Positions 1 through 6,966 are shown, counted from the first letter of the stretch. The stretch: DNA of 9,212 nucleotides from CAZIFG01 sp964539135 (GCA_964539135.1 CAZIFG010000035.1:1-9212), one strand, 5' to 3'. Made by a program: numbers and translations. Notes: generated from the sequence alone by a model not told the origin.

Positions 1-2
1 CG

Positions 3-116
3 CTCAGCACAGGCGATACTCAGTCCCCGACTTTAATTGCTCAGTTCCGGCAAATGGTGGCGCGGGAGCAGTACAGTAGCCCCAAAACTCCCCCCATGCT
101 ACAATTTGCCCCATGA
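3..116 (+). CDS. Possible C-terminal end of an upstream gene (partial)
   Basis: Reading frame 3 is open from the left edge to a TGA at 114-116 and encodes 37 residues ending in MLQFAP. The stop overlaps the hrcA start codon as ATGA (113-116), a classic arrangement for translationally coupled genes, which is the main argument that this is real. Third positions in this stretch are richer in G and C than in the start of hrcA. I do not recognise the family. The alternative is that the upstream gene ends in frame 1 at the TAA at 34-36, after 11 codons, or that this is non-coding leader. The fragment is too short to decide between these. Confidence 0.35.
   Translation, partial: LSTGDTQSPTLIAQFRQMVAREQYSSPKTPPMLQFAP
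97..105 (+). promoter_or_regulatory. Extended -10 promoter candidate for hrcA
   Basis: TGC followed by TACAAT (100-105) matches an extended -10 element (TGn plus five of six bases of TATAAT). No convincing -35 is present 16-18 bases upstream. Transcription would begin near 112, directly before the hrcA ATG at 113, giving a leaderless or nearly leaderless message. If the upstream frame ending at 116 is a real gene, hrcA may instead be read by coupling, and this box could be chance. Confidence 0.35.
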
Positions 117-1144
117 CACTGCATCAACGCCAAAAAGATATTTTAAGCATTACCATTCAACACTACATTCGAGGTGGCGATCCCGTGGGCTCTCAGGGTA
201 TTCACGATTCTGGATTTAACCAAGTAAGCCCCGCCACCATTCGGAATGACTTAAAACAGTTGGAAGATAAGGGATATTTATCTCATCTCCACACCTCTTC
301 AGGTCGCGTTCCCACCGATAAAGGCTACCGATTTTATATCGATCATTTGATGACGTCTTGCTATCTTACCATTGAAGAACAGCGCCATCTTTATGCCCAC
401 ATTGACATTCTTCCTCGGCAAACACAGTCCTTTATTTCTGGCATGTCCCAACTCATGTCGGATATGACGTCTTTTACATCCTGGATCTCCAGTCCCGACC
501 GCAGCCTGGAACGCGTTCAGGCCATTCAATTGGTGTATTTATCCCCAGATTCCATCTCCTTTCTTGTCCTCAATCCTACAGGTGTTAGTTTTGAATGCGT
601 GATCCGAACGCCTCATTCCCTGATTCAAGATGATCTGAATCGACTCTCTTTACAGCTCACCCAAGGTGTTCGCGGCAAGCACTTAAAAGATCTCCATGCC
701 GCCTTATTTTCTCACCTTGATATCGACCCCAAATATCACCTCGTTGTCGGACGTATTTATGCCGAACTTGAGGTTTTACAAGGCCATTTACGCAAACACC
801 GGGATCTGTCTACTTCTGGTCTTTCCTCTATGGTTCACCAACCTGAATTTAGGGAACCCGATGTTCTTCAGGGCCTTCTTCATGTTTTGGATAAGGATAA
901 CGTCTACTTACTGTCACTTGAAACACTCTCTAGCATGCATCCCTTTAAGGTCTTAATTGGCTCTGAGACAGAAAGGCCTGAATTACAACATTGCAGTATC
1001 GTGATGGCCCCCTATGCCATTGACAAAGAATCCCGCGGAATGGTAGGAATCTTAGGGCCACGTCGCATGTCTTATTCGACGATTGTGCCCTTTGTCCAAT
1101 TTATTTCGGACATCATGACTGCTACATTATCAACACCAAAGTGA
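113..1144 (+). CDS. hrcA: Heat-inducible transcription repressor HrcA
   Basis: HrcA is the cytoplasmic repressor of class I heat-shock genes. In known systems it binds the CIRCE inverted repeat and is held active by the chaperonin. The 343 residues match the family's usual length. Residues 1-75 form the winged-helix DNA-binding region, with PVGSQGI (24-30), VSPATIRNDL (38-47) and HTSSGRVPTDKGYR (60-73). The middle is the GAF-like and dimerisation region. The C-terminus has the family's VLIGSE (280-285) and GILGPRRMSYSTIVPFV (312-328). The start at 113 is chosen because the N-terminus aligns with the family and a TAG lies in frame at 77-79. There is no Shine-Dalgarno before it. grpE begins 12 bases after its stop. 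No CIRCE operator is visible in the window, so its target sites here are unknown. Identification is firm; regulatory detail is inference. Confidence 0.97.
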   Translation: MTLHQRQKDILSITIQHYIRGGDPVGSQGIHDSGFNQVSPATIRNDLKQLEDKGYLSHLHTSSGRVPTDKGYRFYIDHLMTSCYLTIEEQRHLYAHIDILPRQTQSFISGMSQLMSDMTSFTSWISSPDRSLERVQAIQLVYLSPDSISFLVLNPTGVSFECVIRTPHSLIQDDLNRLSLQLTQGVRGKHLKDLHAALFSHLDIDPKYHLVVGRIYAELEVLQGHLRKHRDLSTSGLSSMVHQPEFREPDVLQGLLHVLDKDNVYLLSLETLSSMHPFKVLIGSETERPELQHCSIVMAPYAIDKESRGMVGILGPRRMSYSTIVPFVQFISDIMTATLSTPK

Positions 1145-1156
1145 GGTATAATAAAG
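1143..1156 (+). promoter_or_regulatory. grpE ribosome binding site merged with a TATAAT
   Basis: GAGG (1143-1146) lies 10 bases before the grpE ATG and overlaps the hrcA TGA stop (1142-1144), fitting coupled translation. A perfect TATAAT follows at 1147-1152, but it has no recognisable -35 and would place the start of transcription inside the grpE start codon, so it is probably spacer rather than a promoter. Confidence 0.5.
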
Positions 1157-1717
1157 ATGACCCAAGAGACTCCCAATACACCAGAAACGGCAGAAGACGT
1201 CATAACTGAAGATATTCCAACTCCTACCCCTGTGGACACTAATTTTGACGCTCGCACTTACTTTGAATCTGAAATTTCCAGGCTTAAAGCCGAGCTCGAC
1301 GCCCAACAACCTGCCGTACTTCGCGCTAGAGCCGACCTTGAAAATTTTAGACGTCGCTCTCAACAAGAAGTCGACACCTTTAAAAAATATGCTGCTGAAA
1401 AAGTGGTTTTAGAATTCTTGCCTGTTTTAGACAGCTTTAAATTGGCATTAGACTCCCTTTCTGCTGATACTGATGAGATTCAAACCATCCGTAAGGGATT
1501 TGATTTGATCATGAAACAATTTACCAGCGCCTTGGAGAAATTAAACGTCACCCCTATTGAAGCGCTCAACTGCCCTTTTGATCCGCATTGCCACCAAGCT
1601 ATCTCTCAGCAAGCCAAAGAGGGTGTTGCCGCCAATACCGTTGTTCAAGAGGTTCAAAAAGGGTTCAAACTTCACGACAAAGTGATTCGACCTAGTCTCG
1701 TTATTGTTTCTGAATAA
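1157..1717 (+). CDS. grpE: Nucleotide exchange factor GrpE
   Basis: GrpE acts as a cytoplasmic dimer that releases ADP from DnaK and so resets the Hsp70 cycle. The protein has 186 residues, normal for the family. An acidic, proline- and threonine-rich N-terminal tail (1-30) leads into a long charged helix (about 31-90) that contains ARADLENFRRRSQQE (57-71), typical of the GrpE dimerisation helix. The C-terminal beta domain carries the family signature around GFKLHDKVIRPSLVIVS (169-185), which contacts the DnaK ATPase domain. The core includes FDPHCHQAI (141-149), equivalent to the usual NPxxHxA-type segment. It follows hrcA by 12 bases and is probably co-transcribed with it. A 175-base gap separates it from dnaK. 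No truncation or frameshift is visible. Confidence 0.96.
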   Translation: MTQETPNTPETAEDVITEDIPTPTPVDTNFDARTYFESEISRLKAELDAQQPAVLRARADLENFRRRSQQEVDTFKKYAAEKVVLEFLPVLDSFKLALDSLSADTDEIQTIRKGFDLIMKQFTSALEKLNVTPIEALNCPFDPHCHQAISQQAKEGVAANTVVQEVQKGFKLHDKVIRPSLVIVSE

Positions 1718-1741
1718 CGCCCTTAAAGAACTGTCTTCTTT

Positions 1742-1779
1742 TTAGACACCTTCTTTTTTGATGGTTTAAAATTAGACAC
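1742..1779 (+). repeat. Direct repeat TTAGACAC, two copies 30 bases apart
   Basis: TTAGACAC occurs at 1742-1749 and 1772-1779 in the grpE-dnaK gap, exactly 30 bases (about three helical turns) apart. Each copy contains TAGACA, five of six bases of the -35 consensus TTGACA. The repeats could be paired protein-binding sites, duplicated -35 elements, or chance in a T-rich spacer. Confidence 0.4.
1743..1772 (+). promoter_or_regulatory. Promoter candidate P1 upstream of dnaK
   Basis: TAGACA (1743-1748) is followed after 18 bases by TAAAAT (1767-1772); each is one mismatch from the sigma-70 consensus. Transcription would start near 1779, leaving a dnaK leader of more than 110 bases. The element overlaps the first TTAGACAC repeat and touches the second. 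Confidence 0.35.
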
Positions 1780-1806
1780 TTTATCAGTCATTTCAGGTCC
1801 TCTCTC

Positions 1807-1836
1807 TTGGCATGCTTCGTGCTTTTTATTTACTAT
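1807..1836 (+). promoter_or_regulatory. Promoter candidate P2 upstream of dnaK
   Basis: TTGGCA (1807-1812, five of six of TTGACA) is followed after 18 bases by TACTAT (1831-1836, four of six). The -10 box lies across the first copy of the ACTATCGATT repeat, and the second copy would fall about 12-21 bases into the transcript. That layout would suit repressor control. Confidence 0.3.
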
Positions 1837-1864
1837 CGATTGCTCATGATGATGACTATCGATT
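1832..1864 (+). repeat. Direct repeat ACTATCGATT before dnaK, possible operator
   Basis: ACTATCGATT is present twice, at 1832-1841 and 1855-1864, with a 23-base period. Each copy contains the palindrome ATCGAT, so the region also reads as two dyads about two helical turns apart. It lies just upstream of the dnaK ribosome binding site and overlaps candidate promoter P2. It does not resemble the CIRCE element (TTAGCACTC-N9-GAGTGCTAA). Confidence 0.45.
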
Positions 1865-1876
1865 AAAAACTATTCA

Positions 1877-1883
1877 AAAGGAG
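1877..1883 (+). promoter_or_regulatory. Strong Shine-Dalgarno of dnaK
   Basis: AAGGAGA ends 9 bases before the dnaK ATG at 1893. It is the strongest ribosome binding site in the window, as expected for an abundant chaperone, and it fixes the start codon. Confidence 0.8.
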
Positions 1884-1892
1884 ACTTGATTT

Positions 1893-3803
1893 ATGGGTAA
1901 AATTCTTGGAATCGATTTGGGAACCACCAACTCGTGTATGTCGATTATGGAGGGTGCTGAAGCCACCGTTATTACCAATGCTGAAGGCGCTAGAACAACA
2001 CCGTCTATTGTTGCATTTACAAAAGATGGCGAGCGTTTAGTGGGCCAGTCTGCAAAACGTCAGGCGGTTACCAATCCTAAAAACACCTTCTTCTCAGCAA
2101 AAAGTTTAATTGGCCGTCGTTTAAAAGAAATTAAACGTGCGCTTCCTTATGACCTTGCTGAGCGTTCTGGTGGCGGCATTGTTATTAAAGGTCCTAATAA
2201 CAAAGATTATACGCCTGCTGAAATTTCAGCGATGGTGCTACAAAAAATTAAAGCCGACGCTGAGGCTTATTTGGGCGAACCCATCACGCAAGCGGTTATC
2301 ACTGTTCCAGCCTATTTTAATGATAGCCAACGAAAAGCCACAAAAGATGCGGGCGAAATTGCTGGTCTTGAAGTGCTTCGTATTATTAACGAGCCTACAG
2401 CTGCAGCGCTTGCTTACGGGCTTGACAAAAAACATGACCAAAAAATTGCCGTTTATGACTTTGGTGGTGGTACCTTTGACATCTCTATCCTTGAAATTGG
2501 AGACGGTGTTTTCGAAGTATTGTCTACGAATGGGGACACCAATTTAGGTGGAGATGATATTGATCAACTTCTCATCGATTGGTTGGTGGCTGAATTTAAA
2601 AAAGACCAAGGTGTTGATATCAGCAAAGACCAAATGGTTCTTCAACGACTTAAAGAAGCCGCTGAAAAAGCAAAAATCGAATTGTCTTCTGCGACAACAA
2701 CCGACATTAATTTACCCTTCTTAACAGCAGATGCTACCGGTCCTAAACATTTAAATGTTGAGCTAACACGTGCCAAGTTTGATGCCATGATCGAAGGTTT
2801 GATTTCCAAATCTATCGCGCCTTGCCAAGCTGCGCTTAAAGATTCTGGCCTTACGATTCAAGATATTGATGAGGTCATTTTGGTTGGCGGAAGTACCCGT
2901 GTTCCCGCTATTCAAGAGGCTGTGAAAAAATTCTTCGGTAAAACACCTCATAAAGGTGTGAATCCTGATGAAGTTGTGGCTATTGGAGCTGCCATTCAGG
3001 GTGGTATTTTAGCTGGTGACGTCAAAGATGTGGTCCTTTTAGATGTAACGCCTCTTTCATTTGGAATTGAGACTTTAGGTAATGTCTGCACGCGTTTAAT
3101 TGAGCGTAATACGACTATCCCTACCTCAAAAAGCCAAATTTTTTCAACTGCGGCTGACAATCAACCCAGCGTGGAAATCCATGTCCTTCAAGGGGAGCGT
3201 CAAATGGCGGCGGATAATAGAACACTGGGCAGATTTGTTCTTGAAGGCATTGCGCCTGCACGTCGTGGTACCCCTCAAATCGAAGTGACCTTTGATATTG
3301 ATGCCAATGGTATTTTGAATGTTAAAGCTGTCGACAAAGGCACAGGTAAAGAGCAAAAAATTACCATTCAAGCATCTTCAGGATTAAGCAAAGACGACAT
3401 TGAAAAAATGAAACAAGACGCAGAAGCCCATGCCGATGAAGATAAGAAAAAACGAGAGTCTATTGATGCTAAAAATGAAGCCGATGCTTTGGTCTATCAA
3501 ACAGAGAAATTGATTGAAGAAAGCGGGGATAAAATTGGCGATCATAAAGCCAAATTAGAAGCAGCTCTCGTGACGATGAAAGAAGCCCTTTCTTCTGATG
3601 ATATTGAAAAAATCAATGCAGAAAAAACAGCCCTTCAAACTGCTGTTTATGAAGCCAGTGCCGAGCTTTACAAACAAGAGCCTGCGGCGGGCGCTCAAGG
3701 TGCCGACGCTTCACAAGCTGCTCCAGATGCGGAGTCTACGCCTCGTGCCCAGGATGATACTGTTGTCGATGCAGACTATACTGAAGTTAAAGACAATAAA
3801 TAA
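1893..3803 (+). CDS. dnaK: Molecular chaperone DnaK (Hsp70)
   Basis: DnaK binds exposed hydrophobic peptide segments in an ATP-controlled cycle with DnaJ and GrpE. The protein has 636 residues, close to the usual length. The ATPase domain (about 1-378) shows all three Hsp70 signatures: IDLGTTNSC (7-15), DFGGGTFD (189-196) and VILVGGSTRVPAIQE (328-342). It also has NEPTAAALAYG (166-176) and the catalytic lysine in SAKSLIGRR (Lys70). Thr194 corresponds to the autophosphorylated threonine of E. coli DnaK. The interdomain linker is DVVLLDVTP (379-387). The peptide-binding domain and helical lid follow, then an Ala/Gln-rich tail ending with VVDADYTEVKD (624-634), like the conserved bacterial C-terminus. 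The start is set by AAGGAGA nine bases upstream. It is followed by a strong terminator, so dnaJ is probably expressed at a lower level or from its own promoter. Confidence 0.99.
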   Translation: MGKILGIDLGTTNSCMSIMEGAEATVITNAEGARTTPSIVAFTKDGERLVGQSAKRQAVTNPKNTFFSAKSLIGRRLKEIKRALPYDLAERSGGGIVIKGPNNKDYTPAEISAMVLQKIKADAEAYLGEPITQAVITVPAYFNDSQRKATKDAGEIAGLEVLRIINEPTAAALAYGLDKKHDQKIAVYDFGGGTFDISILEIGDGVFEVLSTNGDTNLGGDDIDQLLIDWLVAEFKKDQGVDISKDQMVLQRLKEAAEKAKIELSSATTTDINLPFLTADATGPKHLNVELTRAKFDAMIEGLISKSIAPCQAALKDSGLTIQDIDEVILVGGSTRVPAIQEAVKKFFGKTPHKGVNPDEVVAIGAAIQGGILAGDVKDVVLLDVTPLSFGIETLGNVCTRLIERNTTIPTSKSQIFSTAADNQPSVEIHVLQGERQMAADNRTLGRFVLEGIAPARRGTPQIEVTFDIDANGILNVKAVDKGTGKEQKITIQASSGLSKDDIEKMKQDAEAHADEDKKKRESIDAKNEADALVYQTEKLIEESGDKIGDHKAKLEAALVTMKEALSSDDIEKINAEKTALQTAVYEASAELYKQEPAAGAQGADASQAAPDAESTPRAQDDTVVDADYTEVKDNK

Positions 3804-3816
3804 CGCGCTTCTTTAG

Positions 3817-3883
3817 CAGGTCTTTTTGAACGGGCTGTGACTTCATTGTCATAGCCCGTTTTTTGGTTTAAAGTGAAGACCTG
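3817..3883. repeat. Outer inverted repeat enclosing the dnaK terminator
   Basis: CAGGTCTT (3817-3824) is matched by its exact reverse complement AAGACCTG (3876-3883). The 51 bases between the arms contain the complete terminator hairpin, so the RNA could fold as a long stem with the terminator hairpin nested inside. This may stabilise the 3' end of dnaK mRNA; that role is inference. Confidence 0.5.
3829..3864 (+). terminator. Rho-independent terminator after dnaK
   Basis: AACGGGCT (3829-3836) pairs with AGCCCGTT (3853-3860). The inner TGAC (3838-3841) pairs with GTCA (3848-3851) across a six-base loop, with one G/T mismatch between the two stems. The hairpin runs directly into six T residues (3859-3864). 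It is a textbook intrinsic terminator 25 bases past the dnaK stop. Confidence 0.9.
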
Positions 3884-3892
3884 TCTCTTTAA

Positions 3893-3910
3893 TAGAATGA
3901 CTTAATTAAG
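3893..3910 (+). promoter_or_regulatory. -10 candidate and palindrome before dnaJ
   Basis: TAGAAT (3893-3898) is five of six bases of the -10 consensus, but no good -35 precedes it at normal spacing. The perfect 10-base palindrome CTTAATTAAG (3901-3910) covers the predicted transcription start near 3905 and could be an operator. The Shine-Dalgarno AAAGGA (3913-3918) follows, seven bases before the dnaJ ATG. Confidence 0.4.
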
Positions 3911-3925
3911 CAAAAGGAACACGAT

Positions 3926-5053
3926 ATGAGTATTGATTTATATGAAGAACTTGGGGTGAAAAAAGGCGCAAGTGATGCGGAAATTAAAAAAGCCTATCGA
4001 CAACTTGCCCGTAAATACCATCCAGACGTGAACAAGGACGCAGGCGCTGAAGATAAATTCAAACGCATTCAAAAGGCCTATGATATTTTATCGGACACTC
4101 AAAAGAAAGCCAATTATGATCAATTTGGAGTCGCTGACGACAGTCCAGGTGGTGGGGCCGGTGGCTTTGGGGGCTTCGGGGGCGGCTTTAATACGGGTGA
4201 TCTGGAAGATATGTTTGATGTCTTTTTTGGTGGCTCTCGAGGTAGTAGTGGTCGCCGTAGCAGCCGTCGTGGACCCAGTCGAGGAGACGATTTAAGATTT
4301 GATTTAGACATTACACTTGAAGAAGCCGCCACAAAACTTAAAAAAACCATCACCATTTTCCACATGGAAAAATGTGATTCCTGTTCTGGATCTGGATCTA
4401 AAAAAGGTTCCGCACCTGTCACGTGTACGTCCTGCAAAGGCTCCGGCCAGGTGAAGGTGACACAACAAACGTTTTTGGGTAGCTTTTCTCAGGTTTCGAC
4501 CTGCCCCCATTGCCATGGCGAAGGATCTACCGTTAAAGACCCTTGCGGCAGCTGTCACGGAAAAGGCGTGTCTAAAAAACAAAAAACCCTTCAAGTGGAT
4601 ATTCCTGAAGGCGTGGATTCTGGTGTGAAACTTCGCATCAGCGGCGAAGGCAATGCTGGTGAACTGGGCGGCCCTGCGGGCGATCTTTATGTGTTTATTA
4701 CGGTTAAAGACCACCCTCATTTTAAACGTGAAGGGGATGACATTACCATTGAAGTTCATTTGCCATATACCCAACTCATTTTAGGCACTGAAATCGAAGT
4801 TCCCATTCTGGGTGGAAAGGCTAACCTTAAAATCCCTGCAGGGACTCAAACAAACACCAAATTTAGACTAAAAGGCAAGGGCATTAGCCATCTCCAGCAT
4901 TTTGGACATGGTGACCAATATGTCATCATTCGCGCAGAACTGCCGACTAAAGTATCTGGCAAAGAAAAAGAGTTAATTGAAGAATTGGCCAAACTTCGCA
5001 AAGATGCCAAAAAAGTCGAAAACATTAAAGACTGTTTGAAACGTTGGTTTTAG
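3926..5053 (+). CDS. dnaJ: Co-chaperone DnaJ (Hsp40, type I)
   Basis: DnaJ delivers unfolded clients to DnaK and stimulates its ATPase. The 375 residues match a full type I protein. The J domain (1-70) contains the essential HPD (32-34). The Gly/Phe-rich region (about 73-105) includes EDMFDVFFGG (94-103), a DIF-like motif, followed by an unusual Ser/Arg/Gly-rich patch (104-120). Four CxxCxGxG zinc-binding repeats are intact, with cysteines at 150/153, 167/170, 193/196 and 207/210. Two C-terminal beta domains carry the client-binding region, and the last helical segment ends in DCLKRWF. The start is supported by AAAGGA seven bases upstream. It lies 122 bases past dnaK, beyond the dnaK terminator, so it needs read-through or its own promoter. 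It ends facing the convergent minus-strand gene. Confidence 0.98.
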   Translation: MSIDLYEELGVKKGASDAEIKKAYRQLARKYHPDVNKDAGAEDKFKRIQKAYDILSDTQKKANYDQFGVADDSPGGGAGGFGGFGGGFNTGDLEDMFDVFFGGSRGSSGRRSSRRGPSRGDDLRFDLDITLEEAATKLKKTITIFHMEKCDSCSGSGSKKGSAPVTCTSCKGSGQVKVTQQTFLGSFSQVSTCPHCHGEGSTVKDPCGSCHGKGVSKKQKTLQVDIPEGVDSGVKLRISGEGNAGELGGPAGDLYVFITVKDHPHFKREGDDITIEVHLPYTQLILGTEIEVPILGGKANLKIPAGTQTNTKFRLKGKGISHLQHFGHGDQYVIIRAELPTKVSGKEKELIEELAKLRKDAKKVENIKDCLKRWF

Positions 5054-5069
5054 TTTAAATTTTCAATTT

Positions 5070-5099
5070 GAAGCGCCGGTTCTTTTTCCCGGCGCCTTC
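5070..5099. terminator. Hairpin between dnaJ and the convergent gene
   Basis: GCGCCGG (5073-5079) pairs exactly with CCGGCGC (5089-5095) around a nine-base T-rich loop. GAA/TTC extend the stem past one bulged C. It lies 19 bases after the dnaJ stop and may serve both converging transcripts. The T tract after it is poor on both strands, so termination efficiency is uncertain. A weaker CTGTT/AACAG hairpin (5108-5126) lies between it and the stop of the minus-strand gene. Confidence 0.6.
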
Positions 5100-5136
5100 T
5101 CATCAGACTGTTTTGATTTTCAACAGCCCCATCATT

Positions 5137-6957
5137 CTAGACTGAAAAAATGAGGGAATAGTGAGAGATGATCCCCTCTAATTCTTTTTTAAAGCCTTCA
5201 AGCTCTGTCAGCATGGTGTCTCTATACTCCTTGGATTCTGTTATGAGTTGAGGCACTAACTCTTTATAATAGGCCATGCCCTCCACTAAATTCTGTTGGA
5301 AGTTTTTAAGATGGGTCAATTGACGCTCATCTGGATGAGGTAAGGCGTCTTCAATTTCACGTTTAATATACTTAATATACATCTCTAATTCGGCCATAAA
5401 CATATTGGGCCTATAGGTCTCATTTAAGACATTTGTTCGCCCATAAATATGTCCTACCATCTCCGCTAAACTGACTATTTTTGAAAAATGGGCTAAATTG
5501 GGGCCCGGACATACGGTGGGCGCCAGCGGACGTCCATTCTCTTCATGGGACTCTAAGAGGGCGCCAGCGGCTAAATCTTCACATAAACAGGCCTTCGCGA
5601 CAACTTTCTCGATTTGACCTTCTCGCTCAGATTCTGACATTTCTTTGGCGCGAATTTCTTCTAATTTTCGACGCTGATACAATACACTGGCTGTACAAAT
5701 GGGCTTTAGCGTAAATTCTGTATTGGATACCAAGTGGGCCTTGGGGCAAGGGCTCCCGGGTCTGCCCGAGGCAATGCGATCTAATTTCTGCTTCTCGCCC
5801 TTTGTGCCTCTCACAGCATTAAAGGGCACCCCTAAGGGCGAAATGCCACTTAAATATAAGTCCTCTTTTTTCGCCTGTGCCAGGAGCTTTCGGGTTTCCA
5901 AATCGACAGTTGTGGCCTCTGGCACCAGTAAAAATGGGGTCGCCCACCCGGTTCTATCGACTTTGTAATGGTCAAATAAAAATTGATTTTCTTTTGTTGT
6001 GCCAATCCCGCCTTGAACGGTTATTAAAAGTTCAGGATCCTCTTTAAATATAGGCGCCCCTTTTTTGGATAAAGCTTCGTTGCAAAGCTGTTTTAAGGTA
6101 CTTAAAATTTCTTGTTTTTTGAGCTTAAATTCTTCTAAAATTGGGCCTAATAAATAGCCTTCCGATGCGAAGGCATGGCCCCCACAATTTAATCCCGATT
6201 CAATACGATGCTCGGAAATCCATATGCCTTTTTTCGCTAAAAATTTTCCTTGCGTTAACGATGATCGGTAATCAGATACTTTCATGATGACTTTTTTCTT
6301 TAAATTACCCATAGCATCTGGGAAAAAATCTTTGAATTTTTCAATATAAGAATATAATCTGCGGTTAAATCCGGCTGAAAAGACAATGCCTGATTTTAAC
6401 TCACTTAGGGCATACCCCCGCAATGCGGAGAGGGCGTCTGAATACTCGTCTGGTAAGAGATTGCCCTCTGCATCATAATTGCTTCTATCAATTTTTGTCA
6501 TGATATTGACATCGATAGATCCTGGCTTTACGTGATTTTTTAACTCATTTTGCAGTCTTTCTTTTGTAAGGGGATCTGTCTCGGATTTCATATTTAAATA
6601 AAGTGCTTTAAGGGCTGAGGTTTCAGGCAATAAGGTAAAATATTTTACCAAATCATTATCTGCCTCAAAAGATAAGGATTTCATCGTTTCGATCTGTAGA
6701 TTTACAATATCATTCACCAGATTTAAATAGCTTGTAATGCGTTTTGCCCTGTAATCGGGTTCCAATTTTTCTATTTCTTGATACGGCAATTGATACCCTT
6801 TTGCATAATGCCGCTTCATGGTTTCACAGAGTTCATCATCTCCAATGGAAATCACGGAAGAAATGCCATATTTAGCCACCTTAATCGGGGTGTCTATGGT
6901 AAATGAGGTTCCCATGACGGGGATATAAAAGCTGTGATCTAATGTTGTTTTTTCCAT
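5137..6957 (-). CDS. Uncharacterised protein with nitronate monooxygenase/FabK-like TIM-barrel motifs
   Basis: This 606-residue protein has no function I can name; long proteins of this type occur as conserved hypotheticals, notably, as I recall, in Bacteroidetes. Several segments recall FMN-dependent nitronate monooxygenase/FabK barrels: the N-terminal YIPVMGTSFTIDTPIKVAKYG (from 11), LNCGGHAF (256-263), whose His261 would match the active-site histidine of those enzymes, and VQGGIGTTKENQ (314-325) followed by TPFLLVPEAT (340-349), like the phosphate-binding end of the barrel. The C-terminal third contains GSPCPK (401-406), PICTAS (419-424), CLC (457-459) and CPGPN (483-487); five cysteines there (404, 421, 457, 459, 483) could bind metal. 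The last 100 residues are charged and helical. No signal peptide or membrane segment is seen, so it is probably cytoplasmic. An ATG at 6984 would add nine residues, but GAGAGGA sits nine bases before 6957, and a -10 box overlaps the upstream ATG. It is divergent from bioB. The enzyme assignment is inference. Confidence 0.9.
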   Translation of the reverse strand: MEKTTLDHSFYIPVMGTSFTIDTPIKVAKYGISSVISIGDDELCETMKRHYAKGYQLPYQEIEKLEPDYRAKRITSYLNLVNDIVNLQIETMKSLSFEADNDLVKYFTLLPETSALKALYLNMKSETDPLTKERLQNELKNHVKPGSIDVNIMTKIDRSNYDAEGNLLPDEYSDALSALRGYALSELKSGIVFSAGFNRRLYSYIEKFKDFFPDAMGNLKKKVIMKVSDYRSSLTQGKFLAKKGIWISEHRIESGLNCGGHAFASEGYLLGPILEEFKLKKQEILSTLKQLCNEALSKKGAPIFKEDPELLITVQGGIGTTKENQFLFDHYKVDRTGWATPFLLVPEATTVDLETRKLLAQAKKEDLYLSGISPLGVPFNAVRGTKGEKQKLDRIASGRPGSPCPKAHLVSNTEFTLKPICTASVLYQRRKLEEIRAKEMSESEREGQIEKVVAKACLCEDLAAGALLESHEENGRPLAPTVCPGPNLAHFSKIVSLAEMVGHIYGRTNVLNETYRPNMFMAELEMYIKYIKREIEDALPHPDERQLTHLKNFQQNLVEGMAYYKELVPQLITESKEYRDTMLTELEGFKKELEGIISHYSLIFSV

Positions 6958-6966
6958 GGTTTTCTT

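Noticed and set aside
92..101. CCCCAT resembling a sigma-32 -10 element before hrcA
   Set aside because: No CTTGAA-type -35 lies 13-17 bases upstream, and HrcA-type clusters are not usually under sigma-32.
1..112. CIRCE-like or other repeat upstream of hrcA
   Set aside because: No match to TTAGCACTC or GAGTGCTAA is visible. The GTAGC (76-80) and GCTAC (98-102) arms are only five bases long with 17 between them and do not match CIRCE.
1147..1152. Perfect TATAAT as a grpE promoter
   Set aside because: There is no -35 at proper distance, and transcription would start inside the start codon; grpE is well explained as the second gene of the hrcA transcript.
4304..4774. Minus-strand open frame of 156 codons within dnaJ
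   Set aside because: It lies antisense to the zinc-finger and C-terminal region of an intact dnaJ and shows no recognisable domain or ribosome binding site.
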